NCBI RefSeq assembly: GCF_001679325.1
Contig: NZ_LZMX01000029.1
DNA: 64,000 bases
Origin: Haemophilus_D parainfluenzae_AD
GTDB taxonomy: Bacteria > Pseudomonadota > Gammaproteobacteria > Enterobacterales > Pasteurellaceae
Reading direction: 5' to 3' (one strand)
Shown here: piece by piece, positions 43,461-50,893 of the stretch
Layout: each line of letters begins with the position of its first letter
How positions within the stretch are numbered: position 1 is the first letter of the stretch
Position numbers and translations under genes: made by a program
Notes under the pieces: model-generated
The model's input: the letters and a program-made list of their open reading frames with translations, nothing else
What the model was told of the DNA's origin: nothing
Database searches by the model: none

Positions 43461-44150
43461 TTATAGTGAAGCTTGATCAACAGCCACACCAGCACCCATA
43501 GTTGTAGAGATGCTTACTTTCTTGATAAAGATACCCTTTGCAGTAGTTGGTTTTGCTTTGTTTAAAGCAGCCAATAATGCTTGAAGGTTTTCTTTTAATT
43601 GAACTTCAGAGAAGTTTGCTTTACCAATTGTTGTGTGGATGATACCGTTTTTATCGTTACGATAACGGATCTGACCAGATTTAGCATTTTTAACTGCTTC
43701 AGCAACGTTTGGTGTTACGGTACCAACTTTAGGGTTTGGCATTAAACCACGTGGGCCTAATACTTGACCTAATTGACCAACAACACGCATTGCATCAGGA
43801 GAAGCGATAACAACGTCAAAGTTCATTTCGCCTTTTTTGATTTGCTCTGCTAAATCTTCCATACCGACTAAATCAGCGCCAGCTTCTTTAGCTGCATCTG
43901 CGTTAGCACCTTGGGTGAACACAGCTACGCGTACTTCACGACCTGTACCGTGTGGTAATACAGTTGCACCACGAACGTTTTGGTCTGATTTACGAGGATC
44001 GATACCTAAGTTTACTGCAACGTCAACACTTTCAACGAATTTAGCTGTTGCGAATTGTTTTAATAACGCGATTGCTTCGTTGATTTCATATGCTTTAGTA
44101 GAATCTACGCCAGCTTTGATTGCTTTCATTTTTTTAGTCAATTTAGCCAT
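43461..44150 (-). CDS. rplA: 50S ribosomal protein L1
   Basis: Forms the mobile L1 stalk at the ribosomal E site and represses its own operon by binding the L11 leader. The family signature AASPDAMRVVGQLGQVLGPRGLMPNPKVGTV is present (IASPDAM then GPRGLMPNPK), and length 229 is standard. The gene starts 4 bases after rplK, so the two are coupled as in other bacteria. The start has a GGAGG-containing site inside the end of rplK. Confidence 0.99.
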   Translation of the reverse strand: MAKLTKKMKAIKAGVDSTKAYEINEAIALLKQFATAKFVESVDVAVNLGIDPRKSDQNVRGATVLPHGTGREVRVAVFTQGANADAAKEAGADLVGMEDLAEQIKKGEMNFDVVIASPDAMRVVGQLGQVLGPRGLMPNPKVGTVTPNVAEAVKNAKSGQIRYRNDKNGIIHTTIGKANFSEVQLKENLQALLAALNKAKPTTAKGIFIKKVSISTTMGAGVAVDQASL

Positions 44151-44154
44151 CGTA

Positions 44155-44583
44155 TTATTCCTCCACCACTAAGCCCATTGAGCGAGCAGTACCAGCAATT
44201 GATTTCATTTTAGTTTCGATAGTCGCGCCAGTCATATCTGCTGCTTTAGTTTCAGCGATTTGACGAACTTGATCTAAAGTTACTTTACCCACTTTATCTT
44301 TGTTCGGTTTACCAGAACCAGATTTGATACCTGCAGCTTTTTTCAATAATACTGCTGCTGGTGGAGTTTTAGTAATGAAAGTGAATGAACGGTCTGCATA
44401 TACAGTGATAACAACTGGAATTGGTAAACCTTTTTCAATGCTCTCAGTACGAGCGTTGAATGCTTTACAGAATTCCATGATGTTCACACCTTGTTGACCT
44501 AATGCAGGACCAACTGGTGGTGATGGGTTTGCCATACCAGCTGCAACTTGCAACTTAACGTATGCTTGGACTTTTTTTGCCAT
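44155..44583 (-). CDS. rplK: 50S ribosomal protein L11
   Basis: Part of the GTPase-associated centre, needed for RelA activation. The N-terminal domain has VKLQVAAGMANPSPPVGPALGQQGVNI, and the C-terminal RNA-binding domain includes KTPPAAVLLKKAAGI. Length 142 is standard. AGAGGAAA lies upstream of the ATG. First gene of rplK-rplA. Confidence 0.99.
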   Translation of the reverse strand: MAKKVQAYVKLQVAAGMANPSPPVGPALGQQGVNIMEFCKAFNARTESIEKGLPIPVVITVYADRSFTFITKTPPAAVLLKKAAGIKSGSGKPNKDKVGKVTLDQVRQIAETKAADMTGATIETKMKSIAGTARSMGLVVEE

Positions 44584-44612
44584 TTTTTAGTTTCCTCTAA
44601 ATGGGTGATAAC

Positions 44613-44624
44613 GCCGAAATCGGC
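44613..44624 (-). promoter_or_regulatory. Hairpin in the rplK leader, candidate L1 binding site
   Basis: GCCGA and TCGGC pair around two bases about 30 bases upstream of rplK. In many bacteria the L11 leader carries an L1-binding element; whether this small hairpin is that element is inference. Confidence 0.3.
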
Positions 44625-44692
44625 TCCCCTGTTAATGAAAGGCTGTATTTTAATTAATCAGCCTCGAAATTTCAAGTAGAAAAACTACTCGA

Positions 44693-44724
44693 AAAACAAC
44701 CGCACTTTATTGTTTAAGTGCGGT
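44693..44724 (-). terminator. nusG terminator, paired USS
   Basis: ACCGCACTT (44699-44707) and AAGTGCGGT (44716-44724) form a hairpin followed on the minus strand by GTTGTTTTTC. It separates secE-nusG from rplK-rplA. Confidence 0.82.
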
Positions 44725-44754
44725 CATTAAATCTCTTACTTTAGAAAAGGGAAA

Positions 44755-45312
44755 TTAACGTGTTTTTTCCACTTGACCAAATTCAAGCTCAACTGGTGTT
44801 GCACGACCGAAGATAGATACTGACACTTTTAAGCGGCCTTTTTCGTAATCTACTTCTTCAACCGTACCATTAAAGTCTGCGAATGGACCTTCTGTCACAC
44901 GCACTTCTTCACCTGGTTGATATTCTTTACGATGACGTGGTTTTTCAGCACTTTGCTCTAAACGATTTAAAATTAAATCCGCTTCACGTTTAGAAATTGG
45001 TGCTGGTTTATCTGGTGTACCACCGATAAAGCCCATTACACGTGGTACACTTTTCACTAAGTGCCATGTGTCATCATTCATTGCCATTTCAACTAATACA
45101 TAGCCAGGGAAGAATTTACGTTCACTTTTACGACGTTTACCTGCTACGTTTTCAACGACTTCTTCAGTCGGCACTAACACTTCGCCAAACTGATCTTCCA
45201 TTTGTTGTTGTTTGATATATTCACGCAATGTGATTGCAACACGACTCTCAAAGCCTGAGAATGCTTGCAATACATACCAACGTTTTTTGGATACGTTTTC
45301 AGTTTCGCTCAT
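44755..45312 (-). CDS. nusG: Transcription antitermination factor NusG
   Basis: Binds RNA polymerase, Rho and ribosomal S10. The NGN domain begins with RWYVLQAFSGFESRVA and includes KRRKSERKFFPGYVLVEM; the C-terminal KOW domain has EVRVTEGPFADFNGTVEEV. Length 185 is close to E. coli. It starts one base after secE ends, forming secE-nusG. GAGAT-type sequence inside the secE end may serve as the ribosome binding site. Confidence 0.98.
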   Translation of the reverse strand: MSETENVSKKRWYVLQAFSGFESRVAITLREYIKQQQMEDQFGEVLVPTEEVVENVAGKRRKSERKFFPGYVLVEMAMNDDTWHLVKSVPRVMGFIGGTPDKPAPISKREADLILNRLEQSAEKPRHRKEYQPGEEVRVTEGPFADFNGTVEEVDYEKGRLKVSVSIFGRATPVELEFGQVEKTR

Positions 45313-45313
45313 T

Positions 45314-45730
45314 TTAGAATCTCAAATCAGTTAAGAAGTTAATCAATGCAATGATAATTGAATCAATTGCCCAGAAGAATAAAGAAGTAAGCACCGTTAC
45401 CGCAATAACGATTAAAGTTGTTTGACGTGTTTCTGCACGAGTTGGCCATACCACTTTACGACCTTCAACTTTTGCTTCGCTAAAGAATGTACGAGCTTTT
45501 GTACCTTGGTTGGTAATTGCAGCGAAACCAAAGGCAATTAATAAGGCGACAACTACGCCAACTACACGCACTGGTAAAGAAAAGGCTTCTTTAAAATAAA
45601 CGTTACCAATTGCTGCGGCGGTAAAAAATGCCACAGAAAGAATCCAAAGAAGCGTGTTTAAGCCTTTTGATTTTCCTTCTACGACTTGTTCTTGGTCGTG
45701 TTTCTTTTTCTCAACAATTTCAGTTGCCAT
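45314..45730 (-). CDS. secE: Preprotein translocase subunit SecE
   Basis: Essential part of the SecYEG channel. The 138-residue protein has three spans like E. coli SecE: two N-terminal ones (about residues 25-75) and the conserved C-terminal span after the amphipathic segment FFSEAKVEGRKVVWPTRAETRQTT. The KVVWPTR motif is diagnostic. Charged N-terminal residues (EKKKHDQEQ) are cytoplasmic. It is 121 bases after clpX and one base before nusG. Confidence 0.97.
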   Translation of the reverse strand: MATEIVEKKKHDQEQVVEGKSKGLNTLLWILSVAFFTAAAIGNVYFKEAFSLPVRVVGVVVALLIAFGFAAITNQGTKARTFFSEAKVEGRKVVWPTRAETRQTTLIVIAVTVLTSLFFWAIDSIIIALINFLTDLRF

Positions 45731-45851
45731 AATTGAATCCGTATAAAATAAGGGATAAATAATTTTTAGATTAATTTCAGAACGTGCGATTGTAGCATTT
45801 TCTTTCGGAATTGCCTATGAAAAATGTTAGAAAAAACAACCGCACTTTCCG

Positions 45852-47090
45852 TTAATTTTTATATTCAAGTTTTGGTGGTTTGTTATCAACGATGGTTTCT
45901 TCATCCACAATCACTTTTTGTAAGTTTTCGATTGAAGGTAAATCATACATCGTATCTAACAATACAGCCTCAACGATTGAGCGTAAACCACGTGCACCGG
46001 TTTTACGTTCAAGGGCTTTTTTCGCCATCGCTTTTAATGCTTCTGGTGTAAATTCAAGCTCTACATCTTCTAAGCCAAATAATGCTTGATATTGTTTGGT
46101 CAGTGCATTTTTCGGTTGAGTCAGGATCTGAATCAACGCCTCTTCATCTAATTCGCTTAATGGCGCAATCATTGGAAGACGACCAATAAATTCTGGAATC
46201 AAACCAAATTTCATTAAATCATCTGGCTCAACTTGACGGAATAATTCAGAAAGATTTTCTTTCTCTTCTTCCTTCTCTACTTTCGCATCAAAACCAATTC
46301 CAGTATCAGTTTGTGTACGCTTACCGATGATTTTATCTAAGCCAGCAAATGCCCCACCACAAATAAAGAGGATTTTTGAGGTGTCCACTTTCAACATTTC
46401 TTGTTGAGGATGTTTACGTCCACCTTGTGGCGGTACAGACGCAATAGTGCCTTCAATTAATTTCAACAAGGCTTGTTGCACACCTTCACCAGACACATCT
46501 CGAGTAATAGATGCGCCTTCTGATTTACGGCTAATTTTATCAATTTCATCAATATAGATAATGCCCTGCTCTGCTTTTTCTGTATCGTAATCGCAGTTTT
46601 GCAATAATTTTTGCAGAACATTTTCCACATCTTCGCCTACATAACCGGCTTCAGTTAACGTCGTCGCATCGGCCATAGCAAAAGGCACATTCAAACGACG
46701 CGCTAAGGTTTGAGCTAATAAGGTTTTACCGCTACCTGTTGGACCAATTAACAAGATGTTACTTTTACCTAATTCCACATCATTGCTTTGGTGGTTCGTA
46801 CGTAAACGTTTATAGTGATTATAAACCGCCACTGACAAGACTTTTTTCGCATAATCTTGCCCAATCACATAATCATCTAAGTGCGCACGAATTTCGTGTG
46901 GGGTTGGTAATTTTTCTTCAACTGCCAGTTCGCTAGGTGTTTCGATTTCACCACTGTCTTCCAACATACTGTGGCAAAGCTCGATACACTCGTTACAAAT
47001 ATAACCATCTGTACCCGCAATTAATTTACCTACTTCACTTTTTTCTCTTCCGCAGAAAGAACAGTGAAGATCGTTATCATTTGTTGTCAT
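45852..47090 (-). CDS. clpX: ClpX, ATPase subunit of ClpXP protease
   Basis: AAA+ unfoldase that feeds ClpP. The N-terminal C4 zinc domain has CSFCGRE and CNECIELC, Walker A is GPTGSGKTLLAQ, Walker B is IIYIDEIDKI, and the ClpP-docking IGF loop is in TGIGFDAKV. Length 412 is normal. AAGGA lies before the ATG, 9 bases after clpP. It is transcribed in order clpP-clpX, with secE-nusG behind it. Confidence 0.98.
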   Translation of the reverse strand: MTTNDNDLHCSFCGREKSEVGKLIAGTDGYICNECIELCHSMLEDSGEIETPSELAVEEKLPTPHEIRAHLDDYVIGQDYAKKVLSVAVYNHYKRLRTNHQSNDVELGKSNILLIGPTGSGKTLLAQTLARRLNVPFAMADATTLTEAGYVGEDVENVLQKLLQNCDYDTEKAEQGIIYIDEIDKISRKSEGASITRDVSGEGVQQALLKLIEGTIASVPPQGGRKHPQQEMLKVDTSKILFICGGAFAGLDKIIGKRTQTDTGIGFDAKVEKEEEKENLSELFRQVEPDDLMKFGLIPEFIGRLPMIAPLSELDEEALIQILTQPKNALTKQYQALFGLEDVELEFTPEALKAMAKKALERKTGARGLRSIVEAVLLDTMYDLPSIENLQKVIVDEETIVDNKPPKLEYKN

Positions 47091-47099
47091 GTTAAATCC

Positions 47100-47681
47100 T
47101 TAACGTTTAATCAACACATCGTCCACTAAGCCGTAAGCTTTTGCTTCTTCTGCCGACATAAAGTTATCACGATCAGTGTCTTTTTCGATACGCTCGATGC
47201 TTTGACCAGTATGGAAAGCAAGACGCTCGTTTAAGGTTTGTTTAATTTTTAAAATTTCTTGTGCGTGGATCTGAATATCGGATGCTTGTCCACGGAAACC
47301 ACCTAACGGTTGGTGAATCATTACACGTGCATTCGGTAATGCTGCACGTTTTCCTGCTGTACCACCCGCAAGTAAGAATGCGCCCATTGAGCAAGCTTGA
47401 CCAATACAAAGGGTACGCACATCCGGTTTAATAAATTGCATGGTATCGTAAATTGCCATACCCGCAGTCACCGAGCCACCCGGTGAGTTAATATAAATAT
47501 TGATGTCTTTTTTCGGATCTTCTGATTCTAAGAAAAGTAGCTGTGCCACGATCAAATTTGCCATACGATCTTCTACTTCACCACTCAAGAAGATCACGCG
47601 CTCTTTTAATAGGCGGGAATAAATGTCGTACGAACGTTCACCACGAGAGGTTTGTTCGACAACCATAGGAATTACACTCAT
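47100..47681 (-). CDS. clpP: ClpP, proteolytic subunit
   Basis: Serine protease forming a 14-mer chamber. The catalytic triad is Ser98 (QACSMGAF), His123 (MIHQPLGG) and Asp172 (DTDRDNFM). At 193 residues it is shorter than the E. coli precursor and seems to lack a long propeptide. AGGGG lies upstream. It is cotranscribed with clpX and separated from tig by a hairpin. Confidence 0.98.
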   Translation of the reverse strand: MSVIPMVVEQTSRGERSYDIYSRLLKERVIFLSGEVEDRMANLIVAQLLFLESEDPKKDINIYINSPGGSVTAGMAIYDTMQFIKPDVRTLCIGQACSMGAFLLAGGTAGKRAALPNARVMIHQPLGGFRGQASDIQIHAQEILKIKQTLNERLAFHTGQSIERIEKDTDRDNFMSAEEAKAYGLVDDVLIKR

Positions 47682-47746
47682 TTTTGCCCCTAAATATGTG
47701 CTAAAAAATCGGGCAATATTCTACCCGAAAATCAGTAAAAACAAAA

Positions 47747-47781
47747 ATGCGGTCGCTTTTCATTGAAAAAAACAACCGCAC
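47747..47781 (-). terminator. tig terminator
   Basis: GTGCGGTTG and CGACCGCAT (as read on the minus strand) form a 9-bp stem with two wobbles, followed by TTTTTG. One arm is a full uptake signal and the other a degenerate one. Confidence 0.65.
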
Positions 47782-47826
47782 TTTTCGATGATATGCTTGT
47801 GAATTTAATTCACGTTCTATCAATTA

Positions 47827-49125
47827 TTATGCTTGTGGATTCATGATCTCATCAAATGAAGACGCTTTTTCAGTCACTTGAGCTTTAGCAAGAACGGCAT
47901 CAACTGCTTGTTCTTCTAATACTACGTTGCGAATGTTGTTCATTAACTCTTCATTTTTGCTGTAATATTCAACTACTTCAGCTGGTTGTTCGTAAGCAGA
48001 AGCGATATCCGCGATCATTGCTTTCGCACGTTCTTCATCCACTTTCAATTCGTTTGATTTGATCACTTCAGAGAATAATAAACCGACTTGAACACGACGT
48101 TTTGCATCCGCTTCAAATAATTCACGTGGTAATTGTGCCGCTTGTTGCGCATTGCCACCGAAACGTTGTGCAGCTTGGTTACGTAATACATTGATTTCTT
48201 CTTCTACTGCAGAAGCTGGAACATCAATTGGGTTTTGTTCGATTAAACCGTTGATTACTTGTTGTTTAACACGTGAAACTAATGCGTTTTTCAATTCACG
48301 TTCCATGTTTTTACGGATTTCTGCACGTAAATCTGCCACAGTTTTGGTGTTTGGACCAAATTTAGCAACGAATTCATCTGTTAATTCAGGTAATTCCATT
48401 TCTTCTACTTTTTTCAAGGTAATCGCAAATTTTGCATCTTTACCTTTTAAGTTTTCAGAATGGTATTCCGCTGGGAAAGTCACATTGATATCGAATTGTT
48501 CGCCTGCTTTGTGACCTACGATACCTTCTTCAAAACCTGGGATCATACGACCTTGACCCATGAATAGAACGAAATCAGTTGCTTTACCGCCTTCGAACTC
48601 TTCACCATCAACATAACCAACGAAGTCAATGGTTACGCGAGAATCTGCTTTCGCTGCGGCTTTGCTTTCAACCCAAGTGGCTTGTTGTTTACGTAATACC
48701 TCAATCATTTTATCGATATCAGCTTCAGTGATTTCAACAGTTGGTTTCTCAACTTTGATATTTTCTAAGCCTTTTAATTCAACTTCTGGGTATACTTCGA
48801 AAGTTGCTGTGAATGATAAATCTTTACCTGGTTCGAACGTTTCGATAGCGAAAGTTGGACGACCTGCGATGTTGATTTTCTCAGCGATGACTGCATCAAA
48901 GAAATGACGTGGTAATAGATCGTTTAATACATCTTGACGGATTGATGCGCCAAAACGTTGTTCAATGATGTGAGCTGGCACGTGACCTTTACGGAAACCA
49001 TCAACACGTACATTTTTTGCTGCACGTTTGAATTCGTCACGAGTTGCTTTTTCTACAGCTTCAGCTGGAACGGTGATCGTCACACGACGCTCTAAACCTT
49101 GAGTTGTTTCAATATTTAATGACAT
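47827..49125 (-). CDS. tig: Trigger factor
   Basis: Ribosome-bound chaperone with prolyl isomerase activity. The ribosome-docking motif is GFRKGHVPAHIIEQRFG. The FKBP-like domain (about residues 150-240) has VTIDFVGYVDGEEFEGG and MIPGFEEGIVGHKAGE. A helical C-domain follows. The start at 49125 (432 residues) has GAGG upstream; the longer frame begins with TTG and lacks support. The order tig-clpP-clpX-secE-nusG matches what I recall of H. influenzae. Confidence 0.97.
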   Translation of the reverse strand: MSLNIETTQGLERRVTITVPAEAVEKATRDEFKRAAKNVRVDGFRKGHVPAHIIEQRFGASIRQDVLNDLLPRHFFDAVIAEKINIAGRPTFAIETFEPGKDLSFTATFEVYPEVELKGLENIKVEKPTVEITEADIDKMIEVLRKQQATWVESKAAAKADSRVTIDFVGYVDGEEFEGGKATDFVLFMGQGRMIPGFEEGIVGHKAGEQFDINVTFPAEYHSENLKGKDAKFAITLKKVEEMELPELTDEFVAKFGPNTKTVADLRAEIRKNMERELKNALVSRVKQQVINGLIEQNPIDVPASAVEEEINVLRNQAAQRFGGNAQQAAQLPRELFEADAKRRVQVGLLFSEVIKSNELKVDEERAKAMIADIASAYEQPAEVVEYYSKNEELMNNIRNVVLEEQAVDAVLAKAQVTEKASSFDEIMNPQA

Positions 49126-49300
49126 TTGTAACCTCAATTAATGTTGCACTCGGTAAAAACCACACCGAACACGTTATTGTTTGTAAAAATAAAAAACCGC
49201 CAAATTATAGCGAAAGAAAATCAAACAGTCGATAGAAACCAGAAAATTCAATAGAAAACTAGCTAAAATTGCACAATTTATCAACAATTTTTGATAAAGA

Positions 49301-49332
49301 AAAAAGTGCGGTCAAAAATAACCGCACTTTTT
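49301..49332. terminator. Paired-USS terminator after kbp
   Basis: AAAAAGTGCGGT (49301-49312) and ACCGCACTTTTT (49321-49332) form a perfect 12-bp stem with an 8-base loop, after the BON-LysM gene on the minus strand. Confidence 0.88.
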
Positions 49333-49338
49333 ATCGAA

Positions 49339-49779
49339 TTATAAACCTTTTGGTAAACGAATTTTTTGACCTGGGAAAATCTTATCCGCGTCTTTAATCA
49401 CTTCTTTGTTTGCTTCAACGATAGCGCTGTATTTCGCACCGTTTCCATAAGCTTTCTCTGCGATTTTCCACAAGGTGTCACCTTTTTGGATTACATAGAA
49501 TGTTTCATCACTGCCTAAGGTTTCACCGTTATTGATGCTTGCATCGCTCGTTACTGAATGGATACCTTGAATGTTACCCGCCATTAATACTGCTTTTTCT
49601 AATGCCGCTGCAGTTGATGCCACACCTTGGATATTTGCTACACCATTTTCAACGGTAACAGATAAGTTTTCCACGCCTGGATTGTCTTCTGCGATATGTT
49701 GAGTCACTGCTTTAGACGCATCTTCTTCTTTAGAGAAAACTTTCTTACCAATGTCACTGACAAAATCAAATAAACCCAT
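49339..49779 (-). CDS. kbp: BON-LysM protein, Kbp/YgaU-type
   Basis: A 146-residue protein with the start MGLFDFVSDIGKKVF, a BON domain (about residues 25-80) and a LysM domain (FYVIQKGDTLWKIAEKAYGNGAKYSAIVEANK, ending IFPGQKIRLPKG). This layout and the N-terminus match E. coli Kbp (YgaU), a cytoplasmic potassium-binding protein. No signal peptide is present, as in Kbp. AAGGAA precedes the ATG. It is monocistronic and divergent from ypfJ. Confidence 0.9.
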   Translation of the reverse strand: MGLFDFVSDIGKKVFSKEEDASKAVTQHIAEDNPGVENLSVTVENGVANIQGVASTAAALEKAVLMAGNIQGIHSVTSDASINNGETLGSDETFYVIQKGDTLWKIAEKAYGNGAKYSAIVEANKEVIKDADKIFPGQKIRLPKGL

Positions 49780-49956
49780 TTTAAAGTTCCTTTTTTATGT
49801 TTGTTTAAGGGAGTATTACGATACTGAAATTCCCTTAAGAAGTCTATAAATCAGAGTGTAAAGCTATGTAAATATTTCAAGAAAACTGATCTAAAATTGA
49901 CCGCACTTTGATAGAATACGCCGATTTTTAATTTACTCACTCAGAAAGGACAATTT

Positions 49957-50790
49957 ATGCGTTGGGAAGGTCGTAGAGAAAGCTCAAATATTGAAGATAG
50001 ACGTGGCTCTGGCGGTAACTTCGGTGGCGGAAAAGGCACCGGTGTGCTCGGTATTATCATTCTTTTAGTCGGCGCTTATTATGGTGTGGATCTTTCAGGC
50101 TTAGTGGGTACGCCTGATTTTTCAGGACAAAGCTCTCAACAATTAGAAACCCAAGAAGAACAGCAGCTTGCGAGTCTTTCTAAAGTTGTATTAGCGGATA
50201 CTGAAACCGTTTGGGGACAATATTTCAGACAAATGGGTAAAACCTATAGCGAGCCAACCATGGTACTTTACAATGGCGTAACCCCAACGGCTTGTGGTAC
50301 CGGTCAATCTGCAATGGGTCCATTCTACTGCCCGAGCGATCGCAAAGTTTACCTTGATTTATCATTCTATAATGAAATGAAAAATAAACTAGGTGCAGCG
50401 GGTGATTCAGCTTTTGCTTATGTAATTGCACACGAAGTCGGTCACCACGTACAAAATATGCTCGGTATTCTGCCACAAGTAAATCGCGCACAACAAAGCA
50501 GCGATCGCAAAACGGCAAATCAACTTTCTGTTCAATTAGAACTTCAAGCAGACTGTTTCGCCGGTGTTTGGGCGAGCCAAGCGGTGAAAAGTGGTTTATT
50601 TGAACGCGGTGATGAAGAAAAAGCGTTTAATGCAGCAGAAGCTGTGGGCGATGACCGTTTACAAAAACGCAGCCAAGGTTATGTGGTACCGGATAGTTTC
50701 ACTCACGGTACATCGGCACAGCGTCTAGAATGGTTCAGAAAAGGCTTACAAAGCGCTAATCCTTCTGTGTGTAATACCTTTAACCAATAA
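49957..50790 (+). CDS. ypfJ: Neutral zinc metallopeptidase, YpfJ family
   Basis: A 277-residue membrane-anchored metalloprotease family protein. The N-terminus is MRWEGRRESSNIEDRRG, followed by a Gly-rich stretch and one span at about residues 28-45 (GVLGIIILLVGAYYGVDL). The zinc motif is HEVGHH in AYVIAHEVGHHVQNMLG, with the distal ELQADCFAGVW. The substrate is unknown. AGAAAGGA gives a good start. A simple terminator follows. Confidence 0.92.
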   Translation: MRWEGRRESSNIEDRRGSGGNFGGGKGTGVLGIIILLVGAYYGVDLSGLVGTPDFSGQSSQQLETQEEQQLASLSKVVLADTETVWGQYFRQMGKTYSEPTMVLYNGVTPTACGTGQSAMGPFYCPSDRKVYLDLSFYNEMKNKLGAAGDSAFAYVIAHEVGHHVQNMLGILPQVNRAQQSSDRKTANQLSVQLELQADCFAGVWASQAVKSGLFERGDEEKAFNAAEAVGDDRLQKRSQGYVVPDSFTHGTSAQRLEWFRKGLQSANPSVCNTFNQ

Positions 50791-50797
50791 AATCTTT

Positions 50798-50825
50798 AAG
50801 GCTGATTCATGTCAGCCTTTTTTAT
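50798..50825 (+). terminator. ypfJ terminator
   Basis: AAGGCTGA (50798-50805) and TCAGCCTT (50812-50819), 8 bp with a 6-base loop, then a run of Ts. Confidence 0.85.
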
Positions 50826-50843
50826 TTCTGTTCATTTCAACAT

Positions 50844-50877
50844 AAAAAAAGAGCGGTCAATTTTGACCGCACTTTTT
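50844..50877. terminator. ileS terminator, imperfect USS pair
   Basis: GAGCGGTCAA and TTGACCGCAC pair around a 2-base centre flanked by A and T tracts, so they can end ileS on the minus strand. Confidence 0.65.
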
Positions 50878-50893
50878 CTTTATGATATTAATC

